In this document: positions 20,993-34,153 of the stretch, in pieces
Layout: every line of letters starts with the position of its first letter
Numbering within the stretch: the stretch's first letter is position 1
NCBI RefSeq assembly: GCF_036850765.1
Contig: NC_089496.1
Coordinates: forward strand, 53,451,613 to 53,515,612
Direction of reading: 5' to 3'
Length of the DNA stretch: 64,000 nucleotides
Source of the DNA: Saccopteryx bilineata
Lineage: Eukaryota; Chordata; Mammalia; Chiroptera; Emballonuridae
Position numbers and translations under genes: made by a program
Notes under the pieces: generated by a model
What the model was told of the DNA's origin: nothing
Databases searched by the model: none
Seen by the model: the letters and a program-made list of their open reading frames with translations, nothing else

Positions 20993-23395
20993 GAGCTTAG
21001 GATGGAGAGGGAGAGAGAGAGAGAGATGCCCGTGGTGAGGGATCAAAGAGGGAGGAGAGGCGCTGGAGTGCCCCAGAAAAGAGAGAGCACCCCTTCCTTT
21101 TAGTTCTTCCTTCCTACATTGAGATGAAAGAAAAACCGTTTAATTTTTTTACACTGGTTTTGTCTTGTCGGAAAAAAAAAAAAAAAGAGTTGTTAATAGG
21201 TGGGAAAAACATTCTTCCACTTTACAAGAAAATTATTAAGCAAAGTTAAATGGATTTTTTTTTTTTTTTTTTTTTTTACTGCAGGACTTCTTTAAAATGC
21301 TAGTATGTATTTTTGAATCTCCCAGACAGGATTTAGTCAACTGACCGTTCCTCAACTTATTTGATGGGAAATTCTTCGTTCTCTTGAAGCCCAGTTAATT
21401 CACAGCAGCCCACGTGCTGGGCCTCCAGGGGGAGGGCTGCGGGGGTGGGGTGGGGGGTGCTCCCGTGTGGGCAAGTCTCTCCACGCAGGGCTGAATGCAT
21501 TGCGCCACCTCTAATTATGTACCAGCGCCAAGCTTATGTTAGTTATCCCTGGGTTCCAGAGTGCGTCCGTGACTGTTCGAACCTGTTTTACAATAAAATT
21601 AAAAACGTTTAGATTGAACATGAACTATAGACTGGAAAGCAATTTTCGGAAATAACTTCTTAACCTCGATTTACAGAAAGGACGAGGGTGGTTGGAAGAG
21701 CAAGTCGCGCCTCGTGAGGTCGCGCCCACGTGAGGCCACGCCCACCTGCGTGTTGGAGACCGCCCCACAGGATGGACGGTCCCGCCTCCTGTACTCACGG
21801 CTTTTATACATTTCTCATCAAATCACCCAGTATGGAGAGCTGGGTTAGGGGCTGGTTCACACTGTGGAATACTGTTTTTCATTTTCTTGGAATACTAGAA
21901 GGAATGGCACAAAGTGGGGGGAGGGAGTTGTTCGTGTTTTTGTAATTTGGGGGTTTTGTTGTTTTCTGCTGGGTCCGGGAGAAAGCTAATGGAAACCCAG
22001 TAAAACCCCACAGCACCAGGTGACAGTGAAATGCGCCCCGTGGGCAAGCAATCTGCATTTCTATGGTGATGAGAATGATTCCCCCCACACACACACACTC
22101 AGAAAAGGATCTTCTGGGTCAAGAAGTAAAACGAGAAGTTGAGACAGAGATAGTTAAAAAAAAAAAAGAAAAAAGAAAAGAAGTCAGTTTAAGCTCAAAG
22201 GAAGGGATTCTATTAGGAGACTAATGACAAAGCTGACAAGCTGGTGTAACACGAGTTAATAGCGTTTTACCATTGCCGCATAAAAATATTGGATTACGGC
22301 ACAAATTAAATCTCTTTCTCAGTGAGGGGTTTCTGCAGGGCATAAGCAATTAGGCGGCTGTCTGGAGAAGGCAGGAAACTGATGAACGGATCCGAAAAAG
22401 ACAGCGCAGGGAAAGATGGCTTAACACCAGGGGCCGAAACACCTACTGTTCTGCATATTGACTCTTCCCAAAATGTTGGATCGTTTCAATCAAGGACTGA
22501 AATTCATGTGTTTTTTGTCTTGTTTAGTTTCGTTGTTTTTTTTTAAACCATCACTGTTTTCTGGCATTGTTCACATTTCAATCGCACATAAACCAGATCT
22601 TTCTACTCCTTTTTGGAAGATTGTGAGAAGAATGAATGTTGTTGCACAGATAGTCTTCTACATGGTATGAATCTAGTCATTTTTTTTTTAAGTTTATGGC
22701 CCGCACAGCTTTCAAGCTTCGGAAATTCGCACTGGGCTGGCCACAGATATTTGCCTAAATCGTTCTGAAGAGAGGGGATCATAAATAACTCATGATCCAA
22801 TGAGCAAAAGAAGGTATACAAAATTTTCACCCTTCATCCTGAGGTCGACAAACCTTCCCTCTTGAGGGCCAGATAGTAAGTGTGTGTACGTTAGCATCCC
22901 ACACCCCTGACGCACGATGCTCATTTCCGTGGTGGTGACACAGAAGCACCTGCAGATGATAGAGACACCGGTGCGCCTGGCTGCGTTCAGACACAGGGCT
23001 ATTTACAGTAACAGGCAGCAGACGCAGGCCTGCGAGCCGTTCTCTGCCGACCCCTGAAGGCTCCTCTCATCATTCCCTCCCTTCCTGTCTTCTCTCTCAT
23101 CTGCTACCATGAAGTCCCAGCCTTGTACTCAAAGTGCTACGAAGCTGTGGCCACGGACCAAACATGGCGATCAAAGATGGCGGTGGCGGTTGGGGCTGCT
23201 GGTGGTGGTGGTGGTGGTGGTGGGAGGGGGCGGTGTGGAGCCTGAGAATTGGTTAAAAATCTGTGCTGGATCATTAATGGAAATATTACAATTAATCCTT
23301 TCCCCACCCTGCTGCCTGGGGGTGGGGGGTCTTTCTAAAATGCAGGTCTGTTGAGGGGGGGGGACTCCCTAGCTTCACAACTCCCACCTTCAGCA
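20993..23395. other. No gene recognised; simple repeats
   Basis: (GA)n near 21006-21027, A-rich runs near 21171-21186, T23 near 21255-21278, (CA)n near 22086-22098, (GGT)n near 23199-23222. Short frames only. Confidence 0.45.
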
Positions 23396-23650
23396 GACAG
23401 CCCTGGTGCATTAGCTTGTCCTAATGAGCTTGCCATAGCTGACCCTGTTTCCTCCCCTGTCCCCTCTCTTGTCACCCCTCCCTTCTCACATGCTATGCTC
23501 TACAGGAAAGGAATCTTAATGTCCAGAACGGTCCCTGTTCTCGTGTCTTCCCACCTGTGCACGTGTGTCCTCGTTCTGCCTGGAACATGCTTCTGTAGAC
23601 GTCCCCGGGCTGGCTGACTCCTTAAACACGCAGCGTTAGGCGTCCAAGCG
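23396..23650 (+). mobile_element. Probable L2 3' relic
   Basis: 'tctgcctggaacatgcttct' followed by a 'ctggctgactcctt' word has the look of the L2 3' region ('gcctggaatgctcttcc...ctggctcactcctt'). Diverged; called on two words in the right order. Confidence 0.4.
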
Positions 23651-23782
23651 ACTTGGACTCCAGACTGCGCTCTCCACACATCCTTGGAACACCTGTTCTA
23701 CAGTGTTCTCACCACTCTCGATAGATGATCATTCCCTGGTCTCTTGTTTTATAAAAATTTAAAATCGAACACTAAAACTGTA

Positions 23783-23941
23783 GGCCCTGGCCAGGTGGCT
23801 CAGTCAACAAAGGGCTGTCGCCGCAAACCAAGGTTGCTGGTACTGTCCCTGGTCAGGGCGCATATGAGAAGCACTCAATGAGTGCACAACTAAATGGAAC
23901 AACTAAGAGAAACAGTGAGTGGATGCTTCTATCTATCTATC

Positions 23942-23993
<52 letters not shown>

Positions 23994-24070
23994 CTATCTC
24001 TATCTCTATCTCCCCACCCCCCACCCCCACTCTCAAGTCAGTGAAAAATTTTTTAAAAGAAAGAAAGCTG
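23783..24070 (+). mobile_element. Older tRNA-SINE with (TATC)n end
   Basis: Head 'ggccctggccaggtggctca' at 23783, a degraded B box near 23839-23850, 'ggtcagggcgcatatgagaa' and 'agtgcacaactaaatggaac' body, then the CT-rich end expanded into (TATC)n. Confidence 0.75.
23929..24011 (+). repeat. (TATC)n microsatellite
   Basis: About 15 TATC units then TATCTC units. Grown from the CT-rich part of the SINE, a common origin of microsatellites. Probably length-variable. Confidence 0.95.
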
Positions 24071-24859
24071 AAACTGCATTTTCTTTAAGTATGGTGCCTG
24101 GGACATGGAGAACAACCCGTAAGTGATTATTGAGTCAATCAATCAATTAAATGAACTCTGTGCTGCTCCATTCCCACCTATCACGTCAATTTTTCCCGAC
24201 TATGAGGGATTTATTTTCTTTTGAATATTATCCATAACTGATGCCCCACTAACTAACAGAGAAATGGAAAAAAAAAAAAAAAAAAAACCATCAGTCGGTC
24301 CAGTAACTCAGTATGAGTCATAGACGGGAGAAAAGGATTGATGAAACCACTTTGCATTTACCACACAAGTAGCACTGTTCTCTCAAACTGCTCGTCATAG
24401 GAGAGCCAGGTTCTATGTGAAGAGCGTTGACACGCTTACGGGGCCGACAGGAGACATGAGCAGATGTACACAAAGACTTCCAAGAGAACAGACAGGGAAA
24501 AAGAAAAAAGCTTGAGTTTCAGTGGGAAACTATGTATCATCAACAGACAGCGTATCTTTCTGGGTTATTAGATTCTGGTCTTCCACAATCTTTGAACTAT
24601 ATAATTTAAGACTCTGTGTAAGTTGACAGACGTGCACATTCTGTCTGTCTGGTAGACTTTCACTCAGCTCCCCGAGGGAAAACCCCTGTGGAAAAACCCA
24701 GCTTTGACCTCACAGAAATGTGTGGCTTTTGACTTTTCCTTTAAACCAGTTATAACATCTACCTGGTTTCCTCACTCAATGAGTAAAATAAGATCTTTAA
24801 TGTACGCTCATTTTCCATATCCAGTTGAGACTCACGACATGACCTTTTCTAGAAAAGTA
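24071..24859. other. No gene recognised
   Basis: Unique-looking, with A19 near 24268-24287. Confidence 0.45.
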
Positions 24860-24870
24860 TCTTTTGACAG

Positions 24871-25244
24871 TTTTTTTGTTTGTTTGTATTTTTCCAAAGT
24901 TAGAAGCAGGGAGGCAGTCAGACAGATTTCCACATGCGCCCAACTGGGATCCACCCAGCATGCCCACCAGGGGGCAATGCTCTGCCCATCTGGGGTGTTG
25001 CTTCATTGCAACCAGAGCCTTTCTAGCACCTGAGGCAGAGGCCATGGAGCCATTCTCGGTGCCCAGAGCCAACTTTGTTCTAATTGACGCATGGCTGCAG
25101 GAGGAGGAGAGAGACAGAGAGGAAGGAGAGGAGGAAGGGTGGAGAAGCAGATGGGCGCTTCTCCTGTGTGCCCTGACTGGGAATCGAACCTGGGACTTCC
25201 ATATGTAGGGCAATGCTCTACCACTGAGCCAACCGGTCAGGGCC
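24871..25244 (-). mobile_element. VES-like SINE, more diverged copy
   Basis: Antisense. Several lesions in head and body compared with the other copies, so probably older. Target duplication tcttttgacag at 24860-24870 and 25245-25255, still exact. Confidence 0.93.
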
Positions 25245-25255
25245 TCTTTTGACAG

Positions 25256-26217
25256 TTTTAATGGTTCCACTGATTACCCAGTGGAGTCACCCGCCAGAGC
25301 CAGGAAAACGTCATAAGCAGAGGCGTGCTCTTCAAGGGCAGTTTCAACCCAAGCTGGTCTTTTCTGGGTGGGCTCCCAACAGTGAATCCAAGATGGCGGC
25401 AGAGCTTGGCTCCACTCCCTGCTTTTCTGATCTGAAGTCCTCTCTCTACCAATTTGATATTTTGTGTTCTGGTTTTGGACTGTTTATGGCCAGTCGTTAC
25501 TTCCCAGTAATTGTTAGGAATTTGATTTTACGATCTGTTTAGTCAATGCTTTCCAGAAGCGGATTAATAGTCTATAGAGCTCTCTTCTGGGTGAGGGATG
25601 GCAGAGAATCTGATGTGCTACTCTTTTCTGTTTGTCTGTTTGGAGATCAAATCAATAAAAGATTTCATGCCCGCTAGGGAAGTGATATCTAGACTGGTGA
25701 GTTTTATATTCCTGTGTTTACTCTTGACCCAAGGCTAAAATTTGAGAGTGGGAGCTACAAGCTCCCTCTCCCTCTTTCTCTGTCTGTATGAACGTGACGA
25801 TAATTCAGAAAGGCCTTTGCTTCTCATTGTGTGAGTGCGTAATTATTGTCTTACTTCCAAAGAGCATTAATCAATAGAATTACCGAATCTCTAACCGCAG
25901 CCTGGCAAATAACAAGAGGCTTTTAAAAGTTCATTCTGAGATGCTTTATAAAAACGTCCAGGAAAGCAGATGTCAGGGGACCTCTGCGGTTAAGCGATAT
26001 TGGCCATACCTAAATAAATAACCAGGCCACGGCCACTAACACCAATCTTCTTTTGTAATCACAGTAATCTTTAGAGGTTATTTTTGATCAAAAGGGGAGA
26101 GACTGTAGAAAAAAAACCGTTGCAATGGAAATCCACACATTACCCTCACACAGTCAGTCTATCCGGCATTAGGACAGTGCGGCCTTTCAGAGTCTTTGAG
26201 CTACTTTAAAACTCTTT
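25256..26217. other. No gene recognised
   Basis: Unique-looking; short frames only. Confidence 0.45.
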
Positions 26218-26232
26218 AAAAATGGATAGGCA

Positions 26233-26602
26233 GGCCCTGGCCGGTTGGCTCAGAGGTAGAGCGTCGGCCTGGCGTGCGGGGGACCCGGGTTCGATTCCCG
26301 GCCAGGGCACATAGGAGAAGCGCCCATTTGCTTCTCCACCTCCCACCCCCTCCTTCCTCTCTGTCTCTCTCTTCCCCTCCCGCAGCCAAGGCTCCATTGG
26401 AGCACAGATGGCCCGGGCGCTGGGGATGGCTCCTTGGCCTCTGCCCCAGGCGCTAGAGTGGCTCTGGTCGCGGCAGAGCGACGCCCCGGAGGGGCAGAGC
26501 ATCGCCCCCTGGTGGGCGTGCCGGGTGGATCCCAGTTGGACGCATGCGGGAGTCTGTCTGGCTATCTCTCCCCGTTTCCAGCTTCAGAAAAATAAAAAAT
26601 AA
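26233..26602 (+). mobile_element. VES-like SINE
   Basis: Sense. Tail is 'aaaataaaaaataaaa'. Target duplication aaaaatggataggca at 26218-26232 and about 26603-26617, exact. No internal duplication. Confidence 0.95.
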
Positions 26603-26617
26603 AAAAATGGATAGGCA

Positions 26618-27064
26618 CACTTTGTCTTGTCTGATAGAGTGCCGGCTGACTTTTTCCCTCCCTCAGGGGAAAATCCCTTTTCCTGCCATTTGCAATTTCA
26701 TTCCCTGACTCCCTGAAACGCTGTGTGTGTTTCGCCTTTCCCTCTGAGCAGGCAGAACATCAGCCAGGAGTCCTCACGGGATGAGTCGGGTAAACTCTTC
26801 AGGACAGTGTTCCTTTGTACATCTATCTGAGCAATGCTTTCACCTCTTCTTTTGTTTTAATTTTGAAAATTATGTTTTTACAATACATCTCAAAATGGGA
26901 CAGAGATGGCATCAGGGGACAGAGAGAAAGAGACAAACAAAAGGCACAGGTTTTGATGGGACTCGTTTGGACAATGTCTAGACAAAGCCTCCGAGAGATT
27001 GATTTGTCCAAAGTGATAGAGCCAGGTCATGGGGTGAGCTAAAGGGGAAGGGGTAACAAAAGTT
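26618..27064. other. No gene recognised
   Basis: Unique-looking flank of the 52 bp minisatellite. Confidence 0.45.
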
Positions 27065-27902
27065 GTATGGGCGTGTGTGTGTGTACATTTGTGTGTATAT
27101 ACAAATCTTTATATATATGTATATGGGTGTGTGTGTACGTGTGAGTGTATATACAAATCTTCATACATATATGTATATGGGTGTGTGTATGTATGAGTGT
27201 ATATACAAATCTTTATACATATATGTATATGGGTGTGTGTACATATGTGTGTATATACAAATCTTTATACATATATATGGGTGTGTGTGTACGAATGTGT
27301 ATATATACAAATCTTTATATATATGTATATGGATGTGTGTGTGTACGAATGTGTGTATATACAAATCTTTATATATATGTATATGATGTGTGTGTATATA
27401 CAAATCTTTATATATAGTGTATATGGGTGTGAGTGTGTATGTATGTGTGTATATACACATCATTATATATGTATATAGGTGTGTGTGTACATATGATTGT
27501 ATATACAAATCTTTATACATATATGTATATGGGTGTGTGTACGTATGTATGTATATACAAATCTTTATACATATATGTATATGGGTGTGTGTGTACGAAT
27601 GTGTGTATATACAAATCTTTATATATATAGTGTATATGGGTGTGTGTACGAATGTGTGTATATACAAATCTTTATATATATAGTGTATATGTGTGTGTGT
27701 ATGTATGTGTGTATATACAAATCTTTATATATATGTATACGGGTGTGTGTGTGTACGTATAAGTGTATATACAAATCTTTATACATATATATGGGTGTGT
27801 GTGTACATATGTGTGTATATACAAATCTTTATATATATATGGGTGTGTGTGTACATATGTGTGTATATACAAATCTTTATATATATATTATATTATATAT
27901 AT
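27065..27902. repeat. AT-rich minisatellite, about 52 bp unit, 16 copies
   Basis: Each unit is a core 'tatatacaaatctttatata' plus a 'tgtatatgggtgtgtgtgta' segment and a short variable 'cgaatgtg/catatgtg' word. The core recurs near 27100, 27152, 27205, 27257, 27308, 27360 and so on to 27869, with one short unit near 27400 and one variant near 27452. Alternating purine-pyrimidine throughout. Frames in this array (up to 168 codons) are artefacts of the unit. Confidence 0.95.
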
Positions 27903-27904
27903 AA

Positions 27905-28122
27905 AGTGAGAGGAGGGGAAACAGATAGACTCCCGCATGTTCCCCAACCAATATCCACCCAGAAACCCCTACAAGGCATGCCTTGCCCATCTGTGGTGTT
28001 GCTCTGTTGCTCAGCAACTGAGCTATTCTTAATGCCTGAGGTGGAGGTCATGGAGCCATCCTCCGCACCTGGGGCCAATTTGCTCCAATCGAGCCATGGC
28101 TGCAGGAGGGGAAGAGAGAAAA

Positions 28123-28163
<41 letters not shown>

Positions 28164-28284
28164 CAAGAGAGGGAGGGAGGAAGAAGCAGATGGTTGTTTC
28201 TCCCGTGTTCCCTGACCAGGAATCAAACCCGGGACATCTATACACAGGGCTAACGCTTTACCATTGAGCCAATCTGCCAGGGCC
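27905..28284 (-). mobile_element. Older VES-like SINE next to minisatellite
   Basis: Antisense, clearly diverged from the other copies. GA-rich middle has grown to (GA)n at 28125-28162. tRNA-like head ends at 28284. The right flank acaaatct at 28285-28292 is matched on the left by the acaaatct of the last minisatellite unit, so the array sits between the target duplication and the tail. Confidence 0.85.
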
Positions 28285-28292
28285 ACAAATCT

Positions 28293-29344
28293 ATTTTTAA
28301 AATTGGAATTGATTGGATGTCTTTTGACGATGGTGCCCATTAAAGAATTCAGTTGCTGGATGATGCATTCATGCTAAGTGATCTGAATCTACATCATGTT
28401 CATCATCATTTGCGAATGGATATAATTCAGATGGAATTAATACACTTGGATGTATTTGTGGAGTTCATTGATTTCAAACTGCTATGCTTCTCATTTCAAA
28501 ACCAGCCCATGTGAAGTAGGGCCTTTAGTGGGTACATGGCATATCACCGTTCTAAGACTCTGGATCATACGTTACACTACAATGCTCTAGGAAGCAGATT
28601 TCATCAGGCAACCCAACCAACGTCATGGTTCCCTCCCCAGAAACACACGGCCAATAATAACAATCAACATTCCACAGGCTCCATGAGTGGAAACGACTTC
28701 TGTCAGTTGCACCTCCAGGCGCCTCAGCGGAGGTGGGTTATGATTGTCCTGGTAGAAGAGGGGGTACCTGGGTAACTGGGGGCCCTGAGGCAGAAAGTGA
28801 CTGTCTCCAAACAGCCCAGGGCGTCAAAGCCAGTGTGCGGACCGAGGACCTCAGTCAAGCCCAGGATCTCCACCGAGATGTCACAGCTCTGTCACCTCGT
28901 TGGGTTTTACAAAGCCACAGGTTGGCGTCTTTCACTTATTGAAAGGGCTTCAGAGAAATTAATCACACACACCCCTCCATGAGTCCCTCAGCGCTGTGGC
29001 CGTGCTCTGAGCATCCTCACGGGGCTCAGGACTGGGCTCCGAGTCTGGGACACAACCTGTGGGTGCTCCCGAGAGAGCCACAGGGTTAGAATCGGTCACA
29101 AAGGGAGACTGGAGACTCTTATGTCCCAGGAGGTCCCCCCCAACAAACACAGGGTGGGGCAAAAGTCAGTTTGCAGTTGTCCATATGGAGTAGAATACAG
29201 TCATGAATAAGTAAGAATGCAAGAATAAACTCTAAATTTCAGGTACTCACAACCGTAAGCCTCCTTCTGTCTGTCCACTCTGCCTTTATCTGCCTACATT
29301 GAACCACCGGTTTGAAGGCCCTTGCGGCCAGACCACTGAACTGT
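28293..29344. other. No gene recognised
   Basis: Unique-looking; frames up to 79 codons. Confidence 0.45.
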
Positions 29345-29560
29345 AATTTATCTTATTTTATTTTTTTATTTAGACAATTAATTTTAATGGGGTGACATTG
29401 ATTCATTAGCATACAGAGATTTGGGGAAAACATTTCCAGGTCATTGTGACATTGCATTATGTTGTATACCCATCACCCAAAGTCACCTTCTATTTGATTT
29501 TCTTTGTGCCTGTGATTTTTAAGGAAATACATTTGCCCAGCCCTCCCCCCACCCCCCTTT
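29345..29560 (-). mobile_element. L1 3'-end fragment (antisense), young type
   Basis: 'attttaatggggtgacattg', 'gaaaacatttccaggtcatt' and 'gtatacccatcacccaaagt' match the L1 3' end at 49684-49800 closely. 5'-truncated copy with its tail at the left. Confidence 0.8.
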
Positions 29561-30401
29561 ATGGTTGGTTGGTCATCCAAACAGTTAAAGAGAACCTCTT
29601 CTGCTGTGGGTGCTTACGGGCCACCCCTCCCCTTTGTTACTGGGTATCTGAGTAATTTCTCCTTTACACGCATCTTAAAGGTGTGTGATTAACTGGTAAC
29701 ACGTTGTCAGGTAGCTGATGAGGTGTGAAGAAGCCGCTAATTTGTTTTCTTTATTTACAACTTTTCTTAGCGCTGGAAGACGGCAGAGCCTGGTGTGTTC
29801 TTCATCCCTTGCTTGCTTCGCCAGATTAAAAAGTGATTTGTGAAGCCATTTTTAATTCCTCACATTCCATTAAAAAGGAGCATCCAGGGGAGTCTCAATC
29901 AAGACATACCAGACAGTAAACCTTGACCCCCGCTCCCCCCCCCCGCGGCACGTCCAGCGCGGCCCCTATTTCAGCCATCGCATGAAGGGACCGCCTCCCG
30001 GCCACGGCCCGCGGCCCCTGCTGACCTACAGCTTCTGAAGTAACCTCTAAGCCGTCGGCACCCGCTGGGTTGAACATGTGCAGCTATGGCCCTGCGGTGG
30101 TTTAGAATGCATCATCTCACCCACAGGGTTCGTGCGTGACACAGTTATCACGGCTCTATCATCACGAAAATCGTCCGCCTTCTCCATCAAACTGCCTTGC
30201 CTCCTATTTAATAATATAGTGACAAATAAAAAGAGTCAGGTGGAGAAGGAATTAAAATAGAAAGGTAGTGGAATGAGAGTTGTGGAAAACAGAAGACCAG
30301 AACCCTGAGATGGCAGCGGAAACAGAAACGGCCTCATGGCGACTCAGTATGTAACCAAGAGTGGTCGTCGGGAACTAGGGAAACTATTGTTGGATGGGTT
30401 T
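29561..30401. other. No gene recognised
   Basis: Contains a GC-rich patch near 29925-30035 with several CpGs, too short for an island call. Confidence 0.45.
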
Positions 30402-30416
30402 GAAAAGACAAAGAAT

Positions 30417-30819
30417 GCCCTGGCCGGTTGGCTCAGTGGTAGAGCGTCAGCCTGGCGTGCAGGAGTCCCAGGTTCGATTCCCGGCCAGGGCACACAGGAG
30501 AAGCACCCATCTGCTTCTCCACCCCTCCCCCTCTCCTTCCTCTCTGTCTCTCTCTTCCCCTCCTGGAACTGAAGTTCCACTGGAGCAAAGATGGCCCGGG
30601 TGCTGGGGATGGCTCCTCGGCCTCTGCCCCAGGCGCTAGAGTGGCTCTGGTTGCAACAGAGCGATGCCCCGGAGGGGCAGAGCATCGCCCCCTGGTGGGC
30701 AGAGCGTCACCCCCTGGTGGGCGTGCCAGGTGGATCCCGGTCGGGCGCATGCGGGAGTCTGTCTGACTGTCTCTCCCCGTTTCCGGCTTCAGAAAAATAC
30801 AGAAAAAAAAAAAAAGAAA
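30417..30819 (+). mobile_element. VES-like SINE with internal duplication
   Basis: Sense. Carries the 24 bp tandem duplication ('cccctggtgggcagagcgtc' then again) at about 30688-30735. Target duplication gaaaagacaaagaa at 30402-30415 and 30820-30833, exact over 14 bp. Confidence 0.95.
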
Positions 30820-30833
30820 GAAAAGACAAAGAA

Positions 30834-33800
30834 GAGTAAAAACTTTGGCCTTGTCTTTCTTAAAACACACACAGACACACACACACACACACAGTATTCT
30901 AAAGTTAAGCTATAGCTAACTTACATCCGGGACTTCCTGTAAGCCTTGGGTGGAGAGTTACCCGAGAGGCCGCACAGCCCAGAAGTCAGGCAGGTGGTGA
31001 GGTGACCCCTCTGCACCCGGCAAAGCCTCGTGAGGACCTGTCAGGAACACGCGCGCCTCCAGTGTGCCATTGTCAGCGGCAGACGTGTCTCGGACCATCA
31101 ATTCTAGAAGCTACTGTGCTGATCACTTTTGTCTTAGGTCACGAGCCAAGGCTGAGCGAGGAGGGCAGTTTGTTTGTTAGTTTTTGAGTTATAGTAACAG
31201 TTTATTTTACCAACTATATCCAAAATATAATCAGCTTAATCTTGATTAATGTCAGAATTTTAATGAGATGTTTTACATTCTTTTGGGGGGGTCCTAAATT
31301 GTTGACATCCAATGTGCGTGTTTTACTAGAAAATCTGGTGTGTGTGTGTGTGTGTTACATCACACCTCACTTCTCACTTTGGTCCTGCCACACTTCACAC
31401 GCTCAACAGCCAGATGGGGCTAGTGGCTACCCCCTCGGGGACCATCCCTCCTAACCGCCGAAAGCAGCCCAGTCACGCTCCGTCCACCACGGTCGCTGCT
31501 GCGACTTCCTTGTGGCCCTGACCAGTGCCTCAGATGACCCTGTTTGCCGGCGTGTCCTGTGTCAGTCCAGGCAAGGACTCCCTGGGCATGGTGCCTGTCA
31601 CTACGGTCCACGTCTGACTCCACGTCCCGGGAGGACAGCTTGGACCCGGCCCTCCTTTCTCCCAGCCTTGAGCGGCCCCCGGCCCACCCCCCGGGCCCTC
31701 CCTTCCCGGGGCCCATCCCCTGCCTGTTACTTTGGAATCATGCATCTGATGGGCCCCCTCCCCACCTTGGAGTCCTGCGTTCCACCGCACAGGGTCCCCG
31801 GCCACGCACCATGGGGGCTACCACGGTGTGCCAAGGACCTGCGGCCAAGGTGGCCAGTGGCTGATGTTCAGAAGGCTATTCCCCAGCATTGAAAATCAAT
31901 TCTATTTTAAAAGGTAATCCCACTTCAAATACAATGGACTTCCCTATGGACGACACACTTTAGTATCAATTCACTGATTAATGAACAAGCCTCAATTACT
32001 CTCTTGAGGCCACAAGACTTTGTTTCACACACACAAAGCCAGTGTCAAAACTCCCACCCCCCTCACCAGGCGTGGAGCCAAGCTCACCTCTCCCATGGAG
32101 ACACAGCTGTGTAGCTGAGTGTGCACGTGTCTGTGTGCGTGTGTATGTGTGCTAGGTGACTTAAAATCTGCTATCCCCCACAATCTGCTATGCTTTGCTG
32201 GGAGAAGAACCCGACTTTTTTTTAAAAAATTCTAATCTAAGGTAGGGTGGGTGCGAGCAGAGAGAAAGGCTGACAGGAAGGTATTGCTCAGAGACGCGGT
32301 GCCTGAGGCCAGGACGTCAGAACCAGGGGGCTGGGTGGGCTCTCGCCCTGGGAGAGGGGCGGCAGTCAGAGGGGGAGGTACGCACGGAAGGAGAGGCCCT
32401 GCATGGTGCCCGGAACAAACAGCTTCCTCCTGCTTCCAGCCGGAGCCAGGGACGGCCACTCTCCGGGGTGCTCAGCCCGGGGAGACAGCAGTTCTGTGAG
32501 CTTAGATAGGGACAAGAAACCTGTGTCTTCCTGCACTTGAACGTCTTACTGAAAAGGGGGGTCCACAGACGTCACCTGACTGCCGGAGGGACCAATGGCT
32601 CAAGAAATAATTTAAGAATCCGTGCCTTAAGCCATTTTCCCATTATGGTGTTCTTCCAACGCCATTCTTCTTCTTATCGAAAACTTTTCCAATTTTGCAA
32701 AAACTTTCTATCCTGGTCTCTGATACCGTTTCCTTAGAAGTCCTGGTTTGCGGGGACGTTGCAAAGAATGGAGGAGGCAGAGACCCACAGCCTAAGGGGA
32801 CAGCGAGGGACAAGAGCCCAGTGTAGGACGCCAACACCGTGGCGAACCTGTTGGAAGTATCTGACGCACATTTCTCTAATGCCTGCAAGATATTTTACCG
32901 GCACACCCACCGGCTTTGTGCCGCCTGCCGCAGAAGAAAGGACAGGAGCGGACGGAGGCGTCGTCAGCGCGACCGTGCGCAGCGCTGTGGCACACTCGGG
33001 CCGGGCTGCCCCACGCTCGTCCCCAGCTGTCTTCTCCCGAGAAGGAGTGCTTGCAAATGGCTCGGCAACGGTTCTGCACACTCAGGCGGGCGCGTGGGCC
33101 AGGCCTGGGGAGGCTGTCGGAGAAGCTCTCATTCGTGATGTCCTGGGGGTTTCTTATTATTTAATATGTCAGCCAAGGGAGAAAATGGCCAGATATTTGT
33201 GTTCACGGCGGGACGTGAGCCCATCTCTCCCCGTGGTGGTGGTGGTGGTGGGGATGTTAGAGGGAGGTGACTACCTGAAGTGCGTGATTACAAGGAAGAG
33301 GGGCGTATCTGTCATCAGCGCCGCGTGGCTGTGCGTTGGGTTAATGGTCCGAGGCAGATGTTGTTAAGCATCCGACCCCCGCTTGCTCCAGCTGTGCAGT
33401 GGCAGGTTTAGTGGAAACACCACGGTTCTACAGCACATTCAGAACGTTTCAGGGATGGGAGAGCAAACTCTACATTCTGTTTATCCGTGCGCTTTATAAA
33501 TGCTAGAAAAAAAAATGTGTTATTTATTCTCCACAAGACCTGTTTCATATACCCTGTCAGGAATGTTCAAGAGCAGAGGACCCAGTTTCTTGCCATTCGT
33601 TTCTAAACAATTGAACAACGAGGGTTCGCTTGTTTTGGTTGTCTAAATATGAAATGCATATGCCTGAGCTTTAAAATGCCAGTGCCAGGTGCTTTCAAAG
33701 ATCTAGCTACCATGTCCCCAGGCTTCCCCGGGCCTTCTTGTATTTCATTAGCAAGTCATAGCCTAACACATAAATCTTACGTTGAGACCATAACAAGTCT

Positions 33801-34138
33801 TCATTTTTCATGTCTGTCATTATCTTTGTTTTATTGATTGGCAGGTTGCTAAACTTTGAAGAAGGTTTAAGAATTTAGGACCCCTAAAAAAAAAGAAGAA
33901 TTTTAGGACCCCTATAGATGAAAAGTGATTAAATGACTCCTTTCTAGTATGGTATTAATTCTTTCAGACTAAGAAAATTCTATTAAAGAGAGAGAGAGAG
34001 AAAGAGAGAGAGAGAATCCTATTTTTTCTGGGTTACCTTTTCTGATCGACTTCCTGGGAACCCTAGAACTGAGGTTAGTGATGTTTTAGGGAGTAAACGG
34101 GAACACAGAGGCGCATTGTTAGAAGTCTAAAATCGATT
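30834..34138. other. Unique region, partly CpG-rich; no gene recognised
   Basis: (CA)n at 30867-30892, (GT)n at 31338-31354 and 32125-32150, (GGT)n near 33232-33250, (GA)n near 33987-34014. 32759-33367 is an open plus-strand frame of 202 codons over a CpG-rich stretch; the protein shows no recognisable domain. Confidence 0.4.
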
Positions 34139-34153
34139 AAAAAAATCACTCAC

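Noticed and set aside
27065..27902. CRISPR array
   Set aside because: Regular spacing is that of a tandem minisatellite with no unique spacers, and the DNA is mammalian.
27063..27904. Tyr/Ile/Cys-rich repeat proteins
   Set aside because: Translations of the 52 bp minisatellite, open on both strands in several frames.
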